Shown here: in pieces, positions 39,116 through 49,552 of the stretch
Position numbering within the stretch: the first letter of the stretch is position 1
How the letters are laid out: each line of letters opens with the position of its first letter
Source of the DNA: Leifsonia sp. Leaf264
GTDB taxonomy: Bacteria > Actinomycetota > Actinomycetes > Actinomycetales > Microbacteriaceae
DNA: 64,000 nt
Direction: 5' to 3'
Assembly: GCF_001422325.1 (NCBI RefSeq)
Contig: NZ_LMMR01000004.1
Coordinates: 5,752 to 69,751, forward strand
Translations under genes and position numbers: made by a program
The notes under the pieces: generated by a model
The model's input: the letters and a program-made list of their open reading frames with translations, nothing else
Databases searched by the model: none
What the model was told of the DNA's origin: nothing

Positions 39116-39847
39116 TCAGGCTCCGAGCGCCCCCACCAGCTGTCCGAGCCCGGTGATCTCGAGCACGCCGAGCTCGCGTGCCTCGGCCGCATCCGTCGGG
39201 TCGGGACTGACTCCCGTGCGATTCAGCCACACGCCGGTCATGCCGGCTGCTGCGGCACCGATCGCGTCGGTGCGCAGCCTGTCGCCGACGTACGCTGCGT
39301 CGGCGGTGGGCACGCCGAGCCGGGTGCAGGCGTACTCGAAGATCCGCGGATCGGGCTTGGTGACCCCGAGGGAACCCGAGGCCACGATGCCGTCGACCAG
39401 TCCCGTCAGCCCGACGGTGTCGAGCTTCGACTGCTGGAACACCGGGTCGCCGTTGGTGATCACGCCGATCCTGATGCCGGGCCGTGCCGCTCGCAACGCC
39501 GCAAGGGTCTCGAGGGCGTCGTCATGCAGCATCCAGGCGGCACGATAGTGCTCGAAGTAGTCGTCGAACCAGGCGCCGGCCGCGGCCTCGGCGAGCACGA
39601 CCCCGTGCGCCGCGGCGAAGTCGCGCGCACGTGCCCGCCGCTGGCCCTGGAAGTCGAGGGTTCCGGCGAGATAGGAGTGATAGTGCCGCTCCTCGAGCGC
39701 ATGCCAGAAGGCGACGTCACCCGCCCGGTCGGGCGAGGAGTAGCCGACGGCGTCCATCTGCACCTCGATCGCCCGCGCAACCGCACTGCGATGGGCGAAC
39801 AGGGTGTCATCGAGGTCGAACAGGACGGCGGCCGGGATGCCGCTCAC
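39116..39847 (-). CDS. HAD-superfamily hydrolase (YjjG/pyrimidine nucleotidase-like)
   Basis: 243-residue phosphatase. Motif I FDLDDTLF has nucleophile D11 and acid D13; motif II is VITNGDP; motif III is the Lys of GVTKPDPRIFEY; motif IV is YVGDRLRTDAIGA. The cap domain of four helices (about 18-100) places it in subclass I, as in YjjG or phosphoglycolate-type enzymes. It is translated from GTG 39847, which overlaps the stop of the GNAT gene, so trpS-GNAT-HAD are one leftward unit. Substrate unknown; nucleotide housecleaning is plausible. Confidence 0.82.
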   Translation of the reverse strand: MSGIPAAVLFDLDDTLFAHRSAVARAIEVQMDAVGYSSPDRAGDVAFWHALEERHYHSYLAGTLDFQGQRRARARDFAAAHGVVLAEAAAGAWFDDYFEHYRAAWMLHDDALETLAALRAARPGIRIGVITNGDPVFQQSKLDTVGLTGLVDGIVASGSLGVTKPDPRIFEYACTRLGVPTADAAYVGDRLRTDAIGAAAAGMTGVWLNRTGVSPDPTDAAEARELGVLEITGLGQLVGALGA

Positions 39848-40421
39848 AACAGGGTCTCCTCGGGCCAGCTGGCCTCGGCCTGACTGGCGTCGTGCGATCG
39901 CAGCAGCACGCCGTGCCAGGCGGGCACGGGGGAGCCGTCGCGTCCCGGGTGCGACGACGGCGCTGTGCCCGTGAAGGCGAATCCGACGGCACGGGCGACC
40001 GCGGCCGATGAGCGGTTGCCGGCGACGGCCTCCCAGGTGACGGCATCCGTCGGCGGGACATCGCCGCTGAAGAGGGCCCACTGCACGACGGCGCCCAGGG
40101 CTTCGCGCATGTAGCCCTGGCCGCGTGCGTCGGCGCCGAGCCAGAAGCCGACGTCGCTGCGCGCGGTGCGGTAGCTGATCACGCCGACCAGCGGGCCGCC
40201 CTCATAGGTGCGCACGGCCCAGGTCGCCTCGGTGTCGCTCGACCAGCCGAGGGGCACAAGGGTGCCGACGAAGGTCTCGGCATGCTGGAGTCCGTACGGC
40301 CAGGGGGTCGTGAGGAACCGTTCGAACAGGGGATCGCCGCAGTAGTCGGCGATGCGCGCGGCGTCGGCCTCCGTCGGCTGGTCGAGAACCAGCCGTTCGG
40401 TGCGGAGCACGACGGGTTGCA

Positions 40422-40422
<1 letters not shown>
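39844..40422 (-). CDS. GNAT-family N-acetyltransferase (RimJ/RimL-like)
   Basis: 192 residues. LRTERLVLDQPTEADAARIA is the typical RimJ/RimL-type opening, VGVISYRTARSDVGFWLGAD and ARGQGYMREALGAVVQWALF form the acetyl-CoA site (motif A, R-G-Q-G-Y), and VTWEAVAGNRSSAAVARAVG with FAFTGTAPSS completes the fold. It probably acetylates a protein N terminus or a small molecule; target unknown. The ATG overlaps the trpS stop (ATGA) and its stop overlaps the HAD gene, so the three genes are translationally coupled. Confidence 0.82.
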
Positions 40423-42312
<1,890 letters not shown>

Positions 42313-42325
42313 GCCTTCGATCCTA
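42313..42325 (-). promoter_or_regulatory. Leaderless-type -10 box for xth
   Basis: Minus-strand TAGGAT (plus 42320-42325) ends 7 nt before the ATG at 42312. The sequence between, CGAAGGC, holds at best a partial Shine-Dalgarno that is too close to use. A possible -35, GTCGAC, lies 16 nt upstream. Confidence 0.5.
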
Positions 42326-42349
42326 TGGGAGGCCTCGGACGTCGACGGG

Positions 42350-43615
42350 TCAGAGCGGGCCGGGACGAGCGGCATCCGTCACCCGTGAACCGGGGCCGGG
42401 AGTCGATGACGCGAGCTGCAGGTCGTCGAGCTCCGACTGCAGTCTGGCGATGCGCCGCTTGACCCCGGCGCGACGGATCCAGCCGACCCGGGCGGCCTCA
42501 TCGCGGGCGCGCCGCAACTCCACCTGGGTCGTCAGGATGCGGGCCTGCCGCTCGCTCTCGCGTCGCTCGGCCTCGAGCTGGGCCGGGGTGACCCGCCGCA
42601 ACGACTCGTTGCGATCGCTCGCGCTGACGTAGATCCAGGATGCCGCGACCAGCGTCACGATCGAGGTCAGCCTGAACCACAGCAACAGTCCGATGAAGAC
42701 GGCGAACGTCGCGAGCAGCGGGTTGCTCGTCGCACTGCCGACCAGGAAGCCGGCGCCGATCTGCAGCACGTACATCGCCACTCCACCGAGCACCGACCCG
42801 CCCCAGAGCCTTCGCCACCTCACGCTGGCCCCGGAGAGGAAACGGAACATGGAGATGAGCACGCCGGTGTTGATCACGAGCACCACGATGAAGCCGGCAC
42901 CGCCGATGGCCGCCTGCACCAGCCACGAGTTCTCGCCGAAACCGAACAACGACAGGAGCCAGGTCGTGGCGCTCGTGCTGGCGACGGAGAGGACGGCCCC
43001 GAGAAGCAGGACCGCCCCGAACGCCAGAGCCGCGATCAGGTCGCGAGCCTTCAGCAACACGTACGAACGCATGTCCTTCGGCAGGCCGAACAGGCTGCGC
43101 ACGGCCGTGCGCGAGTACGTGATCCACCCGATGGCCGTCCAGACGAAGCCGGCGAGGGCGACGGCGCCGGTCCAGCCGAACAGGCTCGTCGACGAGTCGG
43201 CGGCTTCGGACAGCTGGGCCGGCGTGATGGCGCCGTCGGGGCCGATGAGGCCGGGCACGTAGGTGTTGATGAGGTTGACGATGGCGAGCAGGGTGTCGTC
43301 GTTGCCGCTCAGGAAGAGCCCGGCGCCGGCGAAGAGGACGTACACGGCGGCGAACACGGCGAAGATCGCCTGATAGCTCATACCCGATGAGAGCAGGAAG
43401 CCGTTGCGGAACAGGAACCAGCGCCAGACGCGCACCGGGAACAGCGCCATGGTCTTCTGCGTGATGGAGGTGACGGTCTGGATGGGCTCCTCGAAGCGCT
43501 CGCTGAGGATCCCCACGCGTTCGCGCACCTCGGCCGACATGCGCTCGCCGCGAGTCGGAGGGTCGAGGGGGTCATCCGCCGGCGCCTCCGCCGGTCTCGT
43601 CACGCGCGTGCTCAC
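42350..43615 (-). CDS. YihY/BrkB-family membrane protein
   Basis: 421 residues with about six transmembrane helices in the central part (about 50-340). NGFLLSSGMSYQAIFAVFAA is the family's conserved first helix, and WLLSLFGFGENSWLVQAAIG and SATSNPLLATFAVFIGLLLWF are later ones. The ~80-residue C-terminal tail is highly charged and likely coiled coil (LEAERRESERQARILTTQVE), an actinobacterial addition. The family was once called RNase BN but is not a nuclease; its role is unknown, with envelope functions suggested. GTG 43615 follows a TACGCT -10 box by 6 nt. Confidence 0.82.
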   Translation of the reverse strand: MSTRVTRPAEAPADDPLDPPTRGERMSAEVRERVGILSERFEEPIQTVTSITQKTMALFPVRVWRWFLFRNGFLLSSGMSYQAIFAVFAAVYVLFAGAGLFLSGNDDTLLAIVNLINTYVPGLIGPDGAITPAQLSEAADSSTSLFGWTGAVALAGFVWTAIGWITYSRTAVRSLFGLPKDMRSYVLLKARDLIAALAFGAVLLLGAVLSVASTSATTWLLSLFGFGENSWLVQAAIGGAGFIVVLVINTGVLISMFRFLSGASVRWRRLWGGSVLGGVAMYVLQIGAGFLVGSATSNPLLATFAVFIGLLLWFRLTSIVTLVAASWIYVSASDRNESLRRVTPAQLEAERRESERQARILTTQVELRRARDEAARVGWIRRAGVKRRIARLQSELDDLQLASSTPGPGSRVTDAARPGPL

Positions 43616-43627
43616 GGTGCCAGCGTA
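43616..43627 (-). promoter_or_regulatory. Leaderless-type -10 box for the yihY-like gene
   Basis: Minus-strand TACGCT (plus 43622-43627) ends 6 nt before the GTG at 43615, with no Shine-Dalgarno. Beyond it, 43628-43872 is the intergenic region shared with the divergent surface-protein gene. Confidence 0.45.
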
Positions 43628-43750
43628 GGGGAGGCCGACTCCGTCAGACGGATGCCGCAGCCGAGCACGCCTCAAGTCGGTCCGTGATCGAATCGTGACC
43701 GTCCGCACGCTGGATCTCCCGCGATGCACATCCACATGGCCCTCGAATGC

Positions 43751-43787
43751 GGGACAAGATGAGCATTACTCGTGTAGCTTGACGAGT
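43751..43787 (+). promoter_or_regulatory. Candidate promoter and inverted repeat for the surface-protein gene
   Basis: GGGACA (43751-43756), an 18-nt spacer and TAGCTT (43775-43780) form a plausible promoter giving a leader of about 85 nt. An inverted repeat ACTCGT-N8-ACGAGT (43768-43787) overlaps the -10 box and could be an operator. The start ATG 43873 has GAAGG 7 nt upstream. Confidence 0.4.
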
Positions 43788-43872
43788 GGAAGTTCGATCA
43801 CCGCCATCCGTACCCGACGGGATGTGGCGGAAGCCAGGTGCACCCCGTGCACCCGTACCCGAAGGCTTGGAC

Positions 43873-46800
43873 ATGTTCACCCGAATCACCGGCGTCCCGA
43901 CAACCCAGAATGACGGTGGGCAGAGACCCGGTTCCCGGCGTCGCAGTCCGTTCGCCGTCCCGGTCGCGATGCTCCTCTCCGCCGCGATCATGCTGATCGG
44001 CGTCCCCGCCGTCGCCATCGCAGACGAGGGGGTTCCTGCCGGCGAGACGCCGACGGCATCTCCGACCGACATCGCGACGCCGGCCCCGGAGCCGACCGAC
44101 GCGGCTGCATCGGACCCTGCGGAACCGGCGCCGACGCCGGAACCCGCTCCCGATGTCGCAGACCCCGCCACCCCGACGCAGAGCGCTCCGCCGTCGGACA
44201 CGCCAGCGGTCGTTGAGCCCACGCCGACCCCCGAGCCCACGGCCGCGTCCGACGAGTCCGTCGCGCCCGAGCCGACGCAGCCAGCCAAGGTCGCCAAGAA
44301 GGCCGTCGCCGCGCTCGTGCCTCCGGCCGTCGGCCCGAGTGCCGTGATCAATGTCAAGGTGCGCTCCCTCAGAACTGGCGGCGCCGGCGACGACGGGGTG
44401 CCGCAGCCTCTGGCCGGTGTCACGCTGGAGCTGTGGAGCGCCAGCAGCGCCGCCACGGACTCGCCGGGAGTGAAGGTCTCACCGGCCATCGGTGATCCGC
44501 CCGACTGGACCGAGTGCGTCTCGGATGCCGCTGGTGACTGTTCGTTCACGGTCCCGTCGACGCAGGACGGCGGCATCAACCGCGACAGGCGCTTCTGGAT
44601 CGTGCAGAGGTCGGCGCCCGACGGCTACTACCTCAATCCGACCCTGGTCACCGGCGCCAACATCACAACCGGCCCCAACCGTTTCGCCGCGACGCCCTAC
44701 GTGTGGAGGACCGGCGCCGAACTGCGCGCCGGGCAGACCTACGACATCCTGCCCGCCCTGAGCACCATGCCCACGACCTCCGTCATCGGTGCTCCGATCA
44801 GCGGGACAGGCGCCACGGCCGGCCGGTGGAAGACCGGAGGAGGCATACCCGTCTCGCAGGACAACAACCAGTACCAGCCGACGTGCCAGCCCGGACTCAA
44901 GGTGGCCATGCTGCTCGACCTGTCGACGTCGATGACCTCGAACAACAACCAGGGGCTCAACGGTGTGCGCACGGCGGCGAAGAACTTCGTCCGCGCCCTC
45001 GCTCAGAGCGATGACCAGGCCGAGGTCGGGCTCTTCACCTTCGCCACGACGGCACCGGCGAGCAACCTCGCGACTGGGCGCAACTGGGCCCCCGAACTCA
45101 TCACAGCCGGCAACCGCGGTACGGACGCCCAGTTCTCCAACGCCTCGTTGACCGACCAGACGTCGTTCTACGGCCGGATCAACAGCTACGCCGTCGCCGG
45201 AGCCTCGACCCAGTACACCAACTGGGACCGCGGATTCTGGCAGTTGGCGAAGGCGACAGACGACTTCGACGTCGCGATCGTCATCACCGACGGCAACCCG
45301 ACGGTCTGGAGCACGAACCCGGCCGTGCAGGGCGACACCACCTTCCAGCATGTCGAGAACGCGATCTTCTCGGCGAACGCTCTGAAGGATCGAGGCACCC
45401 AGGTGCTCGCCTTCGGAGTCGGCCAGGGCATCTCCGGCGTCGAGGGACACAACCTGCGTGCAGTGTCCGGGACGCACAAGTGGGAGGGCGGCTCGGTGGC
45501 CGGTGCGGACTACTTCCAGACCGATGACTGGGGTCAGGTCTCCGATCAGCTGGCAGAGCTCGCCGGGAGCATCAGTTGCACGGTGCCGATCACGGTGCAC
45601 AAGGTCGAGAAGACGGGAGCAGTCGAGGAACCCGGCGACGGCTGGACCTTCACGTCGACGCTCAGCGGTGATGGCGCCCTGAATCAGCCCGGCGCTCAGG
45701 TGACGCCGTTGAGTGGAGCCGACCACTGGGACGTCGCCTTCGCGGAGCCCGACGACACCGCCGACGTCGCCGTCGCCGAGACGGCCCAGGACGGCTGGGT
45801 GTTCGACAGTGTCGCCTGTACCGACAACGGATCACCGATCGACGTCGAGCAGTCCCCGAACTTCACCCTCGCCGGGCTGGCTGTCGGCGACAGCATCGAC
45901 TGCGTCGTCACGAATGCCCGTCTGGTGATCACGCACGACAAGACTGTCGTCAGTACGACGCAGAACCCCGATGGCACCTGGGACATCATCTACAAGGTGG
46001 TCGTCACGAACGAGACCGAGGGCTCGACGGGCCAGTACAGCCTGACCGACCTGCCGGCCTTCGGGACCGGGATCACCGTGCAGGACGCCTCAGCGACAGG
46101 GCCCGGAGGTGCTGTCGTACCGGGTTGGAACGGGACGAGCGGCGGTGACGTCCTCGCCACCGGCGCATCCATCGACTTCGGATCCCCCCAGACCTACGTC
46201 ATCACTGTGACGGCATCCGTCGCCACCGCGGTGACGGGAACCGAGGCGGCGGACTGCGAGCAGCAGGAGGGCGAGAACGGCACTGGATTCCTCAACCGCT
46301 CCTTCCTGACTGTCGACGGGGAGACCACGGAGGCCGACGCCTGCTCCACCCCCTCGCTCCCGACCTTCGAGAAGACGTTCGTCTCGGCGGTCCAGGATGC
46401 CGACGACGACTGGGACGTGACCTACACGTTGACGGTGTCGAACCCGTCGACCTCGATCGAGTCGTACTCGCTGAGCGACTCCCCGGCCTTCCCCTCGGGT
46501 GTGACCTACAACTCGATCGCGGTGACCAGCGTGGCTCCGGCCCCGGCGCCGATCACGGCTAGCGACGACGCGCCGTTCGCCGATCCGTTCCCCATCGCCG
46601 CTGACGAACTCCTCCAGCCCGGGGCGACCCACGTGTACACGGTCGTCGTGAACGCGACGGTCGACCCAGGAGCCGTCTCGGTCGATGACCTGAGGTGCGA
46701 GACCGAGCAGCAGCCCGGGGTCGGATTCCTCAACCTGGCGACCCTGACCACGGGGTCCGAGGTGATCGTGCGCGACGACTGCAGCGACATCCCCCTCGTC

Positions 46801-48687
46801 GACGTCGGCATCGAGAAGAGCTACCTGCTGCCGGACGGCGCCACAGCCGTCGAGGGCGGCATGGAGTTCAGCTACACCCTCGTCGTGACGAACAACGGAC
46901 CTGACGATGCCACGGGCGTGGTCGTCTCCGACACGCTGGAGGACGAACTCGAGCTGAACGGTGCCATCACGGTGACGCCGGCAGTGCTCGCACCGACCGT
47001 CGTCGGAAACCAGATCACCCTCACCGGTGCCGGCCCGTTCGGGCCCGGTGCCATAGCCACGATCACGGTCCCCGTGAAGATGAAGGCGGCCGACCCGCTG
47101 TCCTCGGTCTCGGTCGGGCCCGACGATCCGGCTCCTGAGCCGCCGACAGTCGACATGTCCGACATCCCGAATGAGGCGTGTGTCGCCATCACCGAGAACG
47201 ACGTCGACGCGAGCAACGACTGCGACGACGTCGATGTCCCGACCAAGCGCATCAACCCGAACGTCTATGTGCGTTGCGTCAATGACGTCCCGTGGCTCTA
47301 CTACGACATCGCGGTGACCCCGTCGGTGCCGGAGGGCCCGATCACCGTCACGTTCACCTCGGCAGACGGGAGCCAGACCGACGTGCGTACGATCCCGTTC
47401 GACGCCAAGACCGGCCGCCTGCTGTGGCCGGGTGCCACGGTGGACGAGAACGGCATCGGGATCGGCTATCCCGGGTACAGGCCCGTGACGGCGGCGGATC
47501 TCGACTCCCCGCTGCGCTTCGAGGACCTCGTGCTCGATCCGAGCCTGCCCAGCTACGCCTGGCGCGACCAGGTGAACCCGGCGACGATCACCTTCCAGAT
47601 CAACCCGAGCCAGTCCGTGCTCGCGGTGTACCCGCAGGCCCTTCCCGCCTGTGCCGTCGAGCGCCTGCCCGAGGTGCAGATCGAGAAGACGGCGAGCGTC
47701 GAACGCGTCGACGTCGGCGATGACTTCCAGTACACGCTGCAGGTGACGTCGACCGGACTCGGGGCCGCATCGCCGGTCGAGGTCTTCGACGAGATCCCCT
47801 CCGACCTCCGCGTGGACGGCATCACCACGGCGCCTGGCCCTGACATCCCCTACTGGGATGACTGCGAGGTCACGGGGAGCGACTCCGACGGCTACGGCGG
47901 AACGCTGCACTGCGACCTGGTCGGACTACTGGGCGTGAACTTCCCGACGGCGCCTCCGATCACCCTCGACGTGCACGTCAGCGAGGCCACGACGGCCACG
48001 ACGATCAGCAACACCGGCGAGGTCTGCTGGCAGCACGACGGCGACACAGCCGGGGAGGTGCTCTGCGACGACGACACGGTCGACGTGCTCGTCAAGCAGG
48101 TCGTGCTCACCGGGCAGGCCGTCTGCGTCCGTGACACCCCGCTGTTCAGCTACTCGGTGACGCCGACGAACCTCACGGACGCTCCGCAGGTGCTCCTCAT
48201 CTGGTGGACGCCGGAGGCCTACGCGGCGCACGACCCGAGCCTGCACGATGCCGATGCGATCCTCGCCGACGGCGCCAGCCAGGTCGATGTCGTCGCCACG
48301 GCCGGGAGCTATACGCCGGGCGACACCATCGCCGGTTCCCAGCTGTGGCCCGGGGCTGCGGTCGATGCGGCCGGGAACCCGATCGCCTGGCCGGGATGGA
48401 CCGAGCTGCCCAACGGGCAGTGGGTCCTCGACCCATCCGCGCCGTTCTACGACCTGCGCGCCTCCGCCGTGGTCGAGATCAGGGTGAACCCGACGACAGC
48501 GGCCATCACGTCGTACCCGCCGGCCACGCCGAACTGCGACGCGAGCCCGCCGACCACCCCGACCGCACTCGCGAGCACCGGAATGACCGAGGCCTGGGTC
48601 GTCTGGCCGGCCATGGGTGCCATCACGCTCGGCGCGCTCGTGATGGTCGTGCTGTGGCTGCGTCGTCGTCGCACCGAGGAGGCGTGA
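43873..48687 (+). CDS. Large cell-wall-anchored protein with VWA, DUF11 and duplicated C-terminal domains
   Basis: 1604 residues. Signal peptide (RRRSPFAVPVAMLLSAAIML, cleavage near AIADE), a Pro/Thr/Glu/Ala-rich linker to about residue 135, a SpaA/prealbumin-like domain (AGVTLELWSA), then a VWA domain with a MIDAS DLSTS at 349-353. A series of DUF11-like domains follows (HDKTVVSTTQ, FEKTFVSAVQ, VGIEKSYLLPDG, VQIEKTASVERV). Two copies of a ~130-residue unassigned domain lie at 1129-1260 and 1415-1555. The C terminus is a sortase signal LASTG (1566-1570), a membrane helix and RRRRTEE. LAxTG signals are used by class E sortases. Likely a surface adhesin; longer upstream starts (43786) are less plausible. 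Confidence 0.85.
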   Translation: MFTRITGVPTTQNDGGQRPGSRRRSPFAVPVAMLLSAAIMLIGVPAVAIADEGVPAGETPTASPTDIATPAPEPTDAAASDPAEPAPTPEPAPDVADPATPTQSAPPSDTPAVVEPTPTPEPTAASDESVAPEPTQPAKVAKKAVAALVPPAVGPSAVINVKVRSLRTGGAGDDGVPQPLAGVTLELWSASSAATDSPGVKVSPAIGDPPDWTECVSDAAGDCSFTVPSTQDGGINRDRRFWIVQRSAPDGYYLNPTLVTGANITTGPNRFAATPYVWRTGAELRAGQTYDILPALSTMPTTSVIGAPISGTGATAGRWKTGGGIPVSQDNNQYQPTCQPGLKVAMLLDLSTSMTSNNNQGLNGVRTAAKNFVRALAQSDDQAEVGLFTFATTAPASNLATGRNWAPELITAGNRGTDAQFSNASLTDQTSFYGRINSYAVAGASTQYTNWDRGFWQLAKATDDFDVAIVITDGNPTVWSTNPAVQGDTTFQHVENAIFSANALKDRGTQVLAFGVGQGISGVEGHNLRAVSGTHKWEGGSVAGADYFQTDDWGQVSDQLAELAGSISCTVPITVHKVEKTGAVEEPGDGWTFTSTLSGDGALNQPGAQVTPLSGADHWDVAFAEPDDTADVAVAETAQDGWVFDSVACTDNGSPIDVEQSPNFTLAGLAVGDSIDCVVTNARLVITHDKTVVSTTQNPDGTWDIIYKVVVTNETEGSTGQYSLTDLPAFGTGITVQDASATGPGGAVVPGWNGTSGGDVLATGASIDFGSPQTYVITVTASVATAVTGTEAADCEQQEGENGTGFLNRSFLTVDGETTEADACSTPSLPTFEKTFVSAVQDADDDWDVTYTLTVSNPSTSIESYSLSDSPAFPSGVTYNSIAVTSVAPAPAPITASDDAPFADPFPIAADELLQPGATHVYTVVVNATVDPGAVSVDDLRCETEQQPGVGFLNLATLTTGSEVIVRDDCSDIPLVDVGIEKSYLLPDGATAVEGGMEFSYTLVVTNNGPDDATGVVVSDTLEDELELNGAITVTPAVLAPTVVGNQITLTGAGPFGPGAIATITVPVKMKAADPLSSVSVGPDDPAPEPPTVDMSDIPNEACVAITENDVDASNDCDDVDVPTKRINPNVYVRCVNDVPWLYYDIAVTPSVPEGPITVTFTSADGSQTDVRTIPFDAKTGRLLWPGATVDENGIGIGYPGYRPVTAADLDSPLRFEDLVLDPSLPSYAWRDQVNPATITFQINPSQSVLAVYPQALPACAVERLPEVQIEKTASVERVDVGDDFQYTLQVTSTGLGAASPVEVFDEIPSDLRVDGITTAPGPDIPYWDDCEVTGSDSDGYGGTLHCDLVGLLGVNFPTAPPITLDVHVSEATTATTISNTGEVCWQHDGDTAGEVLCDDDTVDVLVKQVVLTGQAVCVRDTPLFSYSVTPTNLTDAPQVLLIWWTPEAYAAHDPSLHDADAILADGASQVDVVATAGSYTPGDTIAGSQLWPGAAVDAAGNPIAWPGWTELPNGQWVLDPSAPFYDLRASAVVEIRVNPTTAAITSYPPATPNCDASPPTTPTALASTGMTEAWVVWPAMGAITLGALVMVVLWLRRRRTEEA

Positions 48688-48730
48688 TCGGTCGTTAGAC
48701 ATCCCGCGGGGTAGGGCCCACGGGAAAGCG

Positions 48731-48762
48731 GAAGGGCCCGGGTCTGATGACCCGGGCCCTTC
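48731..48762. terminator. Bidirectional terminator between the surface-protein gene and sdhB
   Basis: Perfect 14-bp stem GAAGGGCCCGGGTC / GACCCGGGCCCTTC with TGAT loop, midway between two convergent genes. T-rich sequence is modest on both sides (TCTCGTTCGT on plus; CCGCTTTCCC on minus). Confidence 0.85.
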
Positions 48763-48782
48763 TCGTTCGTCGCCTGCGGTGA

Positions 48783-49550
48783 CTAGGCGTGACCGCGCAT
48801 CAGCGCCTGCTTGACCTCGGCGATGGCCTGGGTCACCTGGATGCCGCGAGGGCAGGCATCCGTGCAGTTGAAGGTCGTCCGGCAGCGCCAGACGCCCTCC
48901 TTGTCGTTGAGGATGTCGAGGCGCACCTGCGACGCGTCGTCGCGGGAGTCGAAGATGAAGCGGTGCGCGTTGACGATGGCGGCAGGACCGAAGTACTGGC
49001 CGTCGGTCCAGAACACGGGGCAGCTCGACGTGCACGCTGCGCACAGGATGCACTTCGTGGTGTCGTCGAACCGAGCCCGCTCGGCGACGGACTGCACGCG
49101 CTCCTTGCCGGGCTCGGGCTTCGAGCCGGGGATGAGGAACGGCTGCACCTCGCGGAAGGACGCGAAGAACGGATCCATGTCGACGATGAGGTCCTTCTCC
49201 AGCGGAAGGCCCTTGATGGCCTCCACGTAGATGGGCTTCGAGATGTCGAGGTCCTTGATGAGCGTCTTGCAGGCGAGACGGTTGCGGCCGTTGATGCGCA
49301 TGGCATCCGATCCGCAGATGCCGTGCGCGCAGGAGCGACGGAAGGTCAGCGAGCCGTCCTGCTCCCACTTGATCTTGTGCAGGGCGTCGAGCACACGGTC
49401 CGTGGCGTACATCTCGACGTCGAAGTCCTGCCAGCGCGGCTCGGTGTCGGTGTCGGGGTCGAACCGCCGGATGATGAACGTGACGGTGAACGGGATGACC
49501 GAGGGGTCGGCGTTGCCGGGGCGGTCTGCGGCGATGGTGGCGGTGGTCAC
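48783..49550 (-). CDS. sdhB: Succinate dehydrogenase iron-sulfur subunit
   Basis: Passes electrons from FAD in SdhA to quinone. The 255 residues have the plant-type [2Fe-2S] ligands (SCAHGICGSDAM with a further Cys in RLACKTLI), then the [4Fe-4S] and [3Fe-4S] motifs CILCAACTSSCP and CTDACPRG with the intervening Cys. GTG 49550 gives the start VTTATIAADRPG and has GAGGAAG about 10 nt upstream; it follows the sdhA stop by 2 nt. It is the last gene of sdhCDAB. The upstream open frame is an sdhA shadow. Confidence 0.95.
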   Translation of the reverse strand: MTTATIAADRPGNADPSVIPFTVTFIIRRFDPDTDTEPRWQDFDVEMYATDRVLDALHKIKWEQDGSLTFRRSCAHGICGSDAMRINGRNRLACKTLIKDLDISKPIYVEAIKGLPLEKDLIVDMDPFFASFREVQPFLIPGSKPEPGKERVQSVAERARFDDTTKCILCAACTSSCPVFWTDGQYFGPAAIVNAHRFIFDSRDDASQVRLDILNDKEGVWRCRTTFNCTDACPRGIQVTQAIAEVKQALMRGHA

Positions 49551-49552
49551 CG

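Noticed and set aside
46090-47910. 606-residue leftward frame inside the surface-protein gene
   Set aside because: No start context, low-complexity Arg/Val/Asp composition, and antisense to a domain-supported gene.
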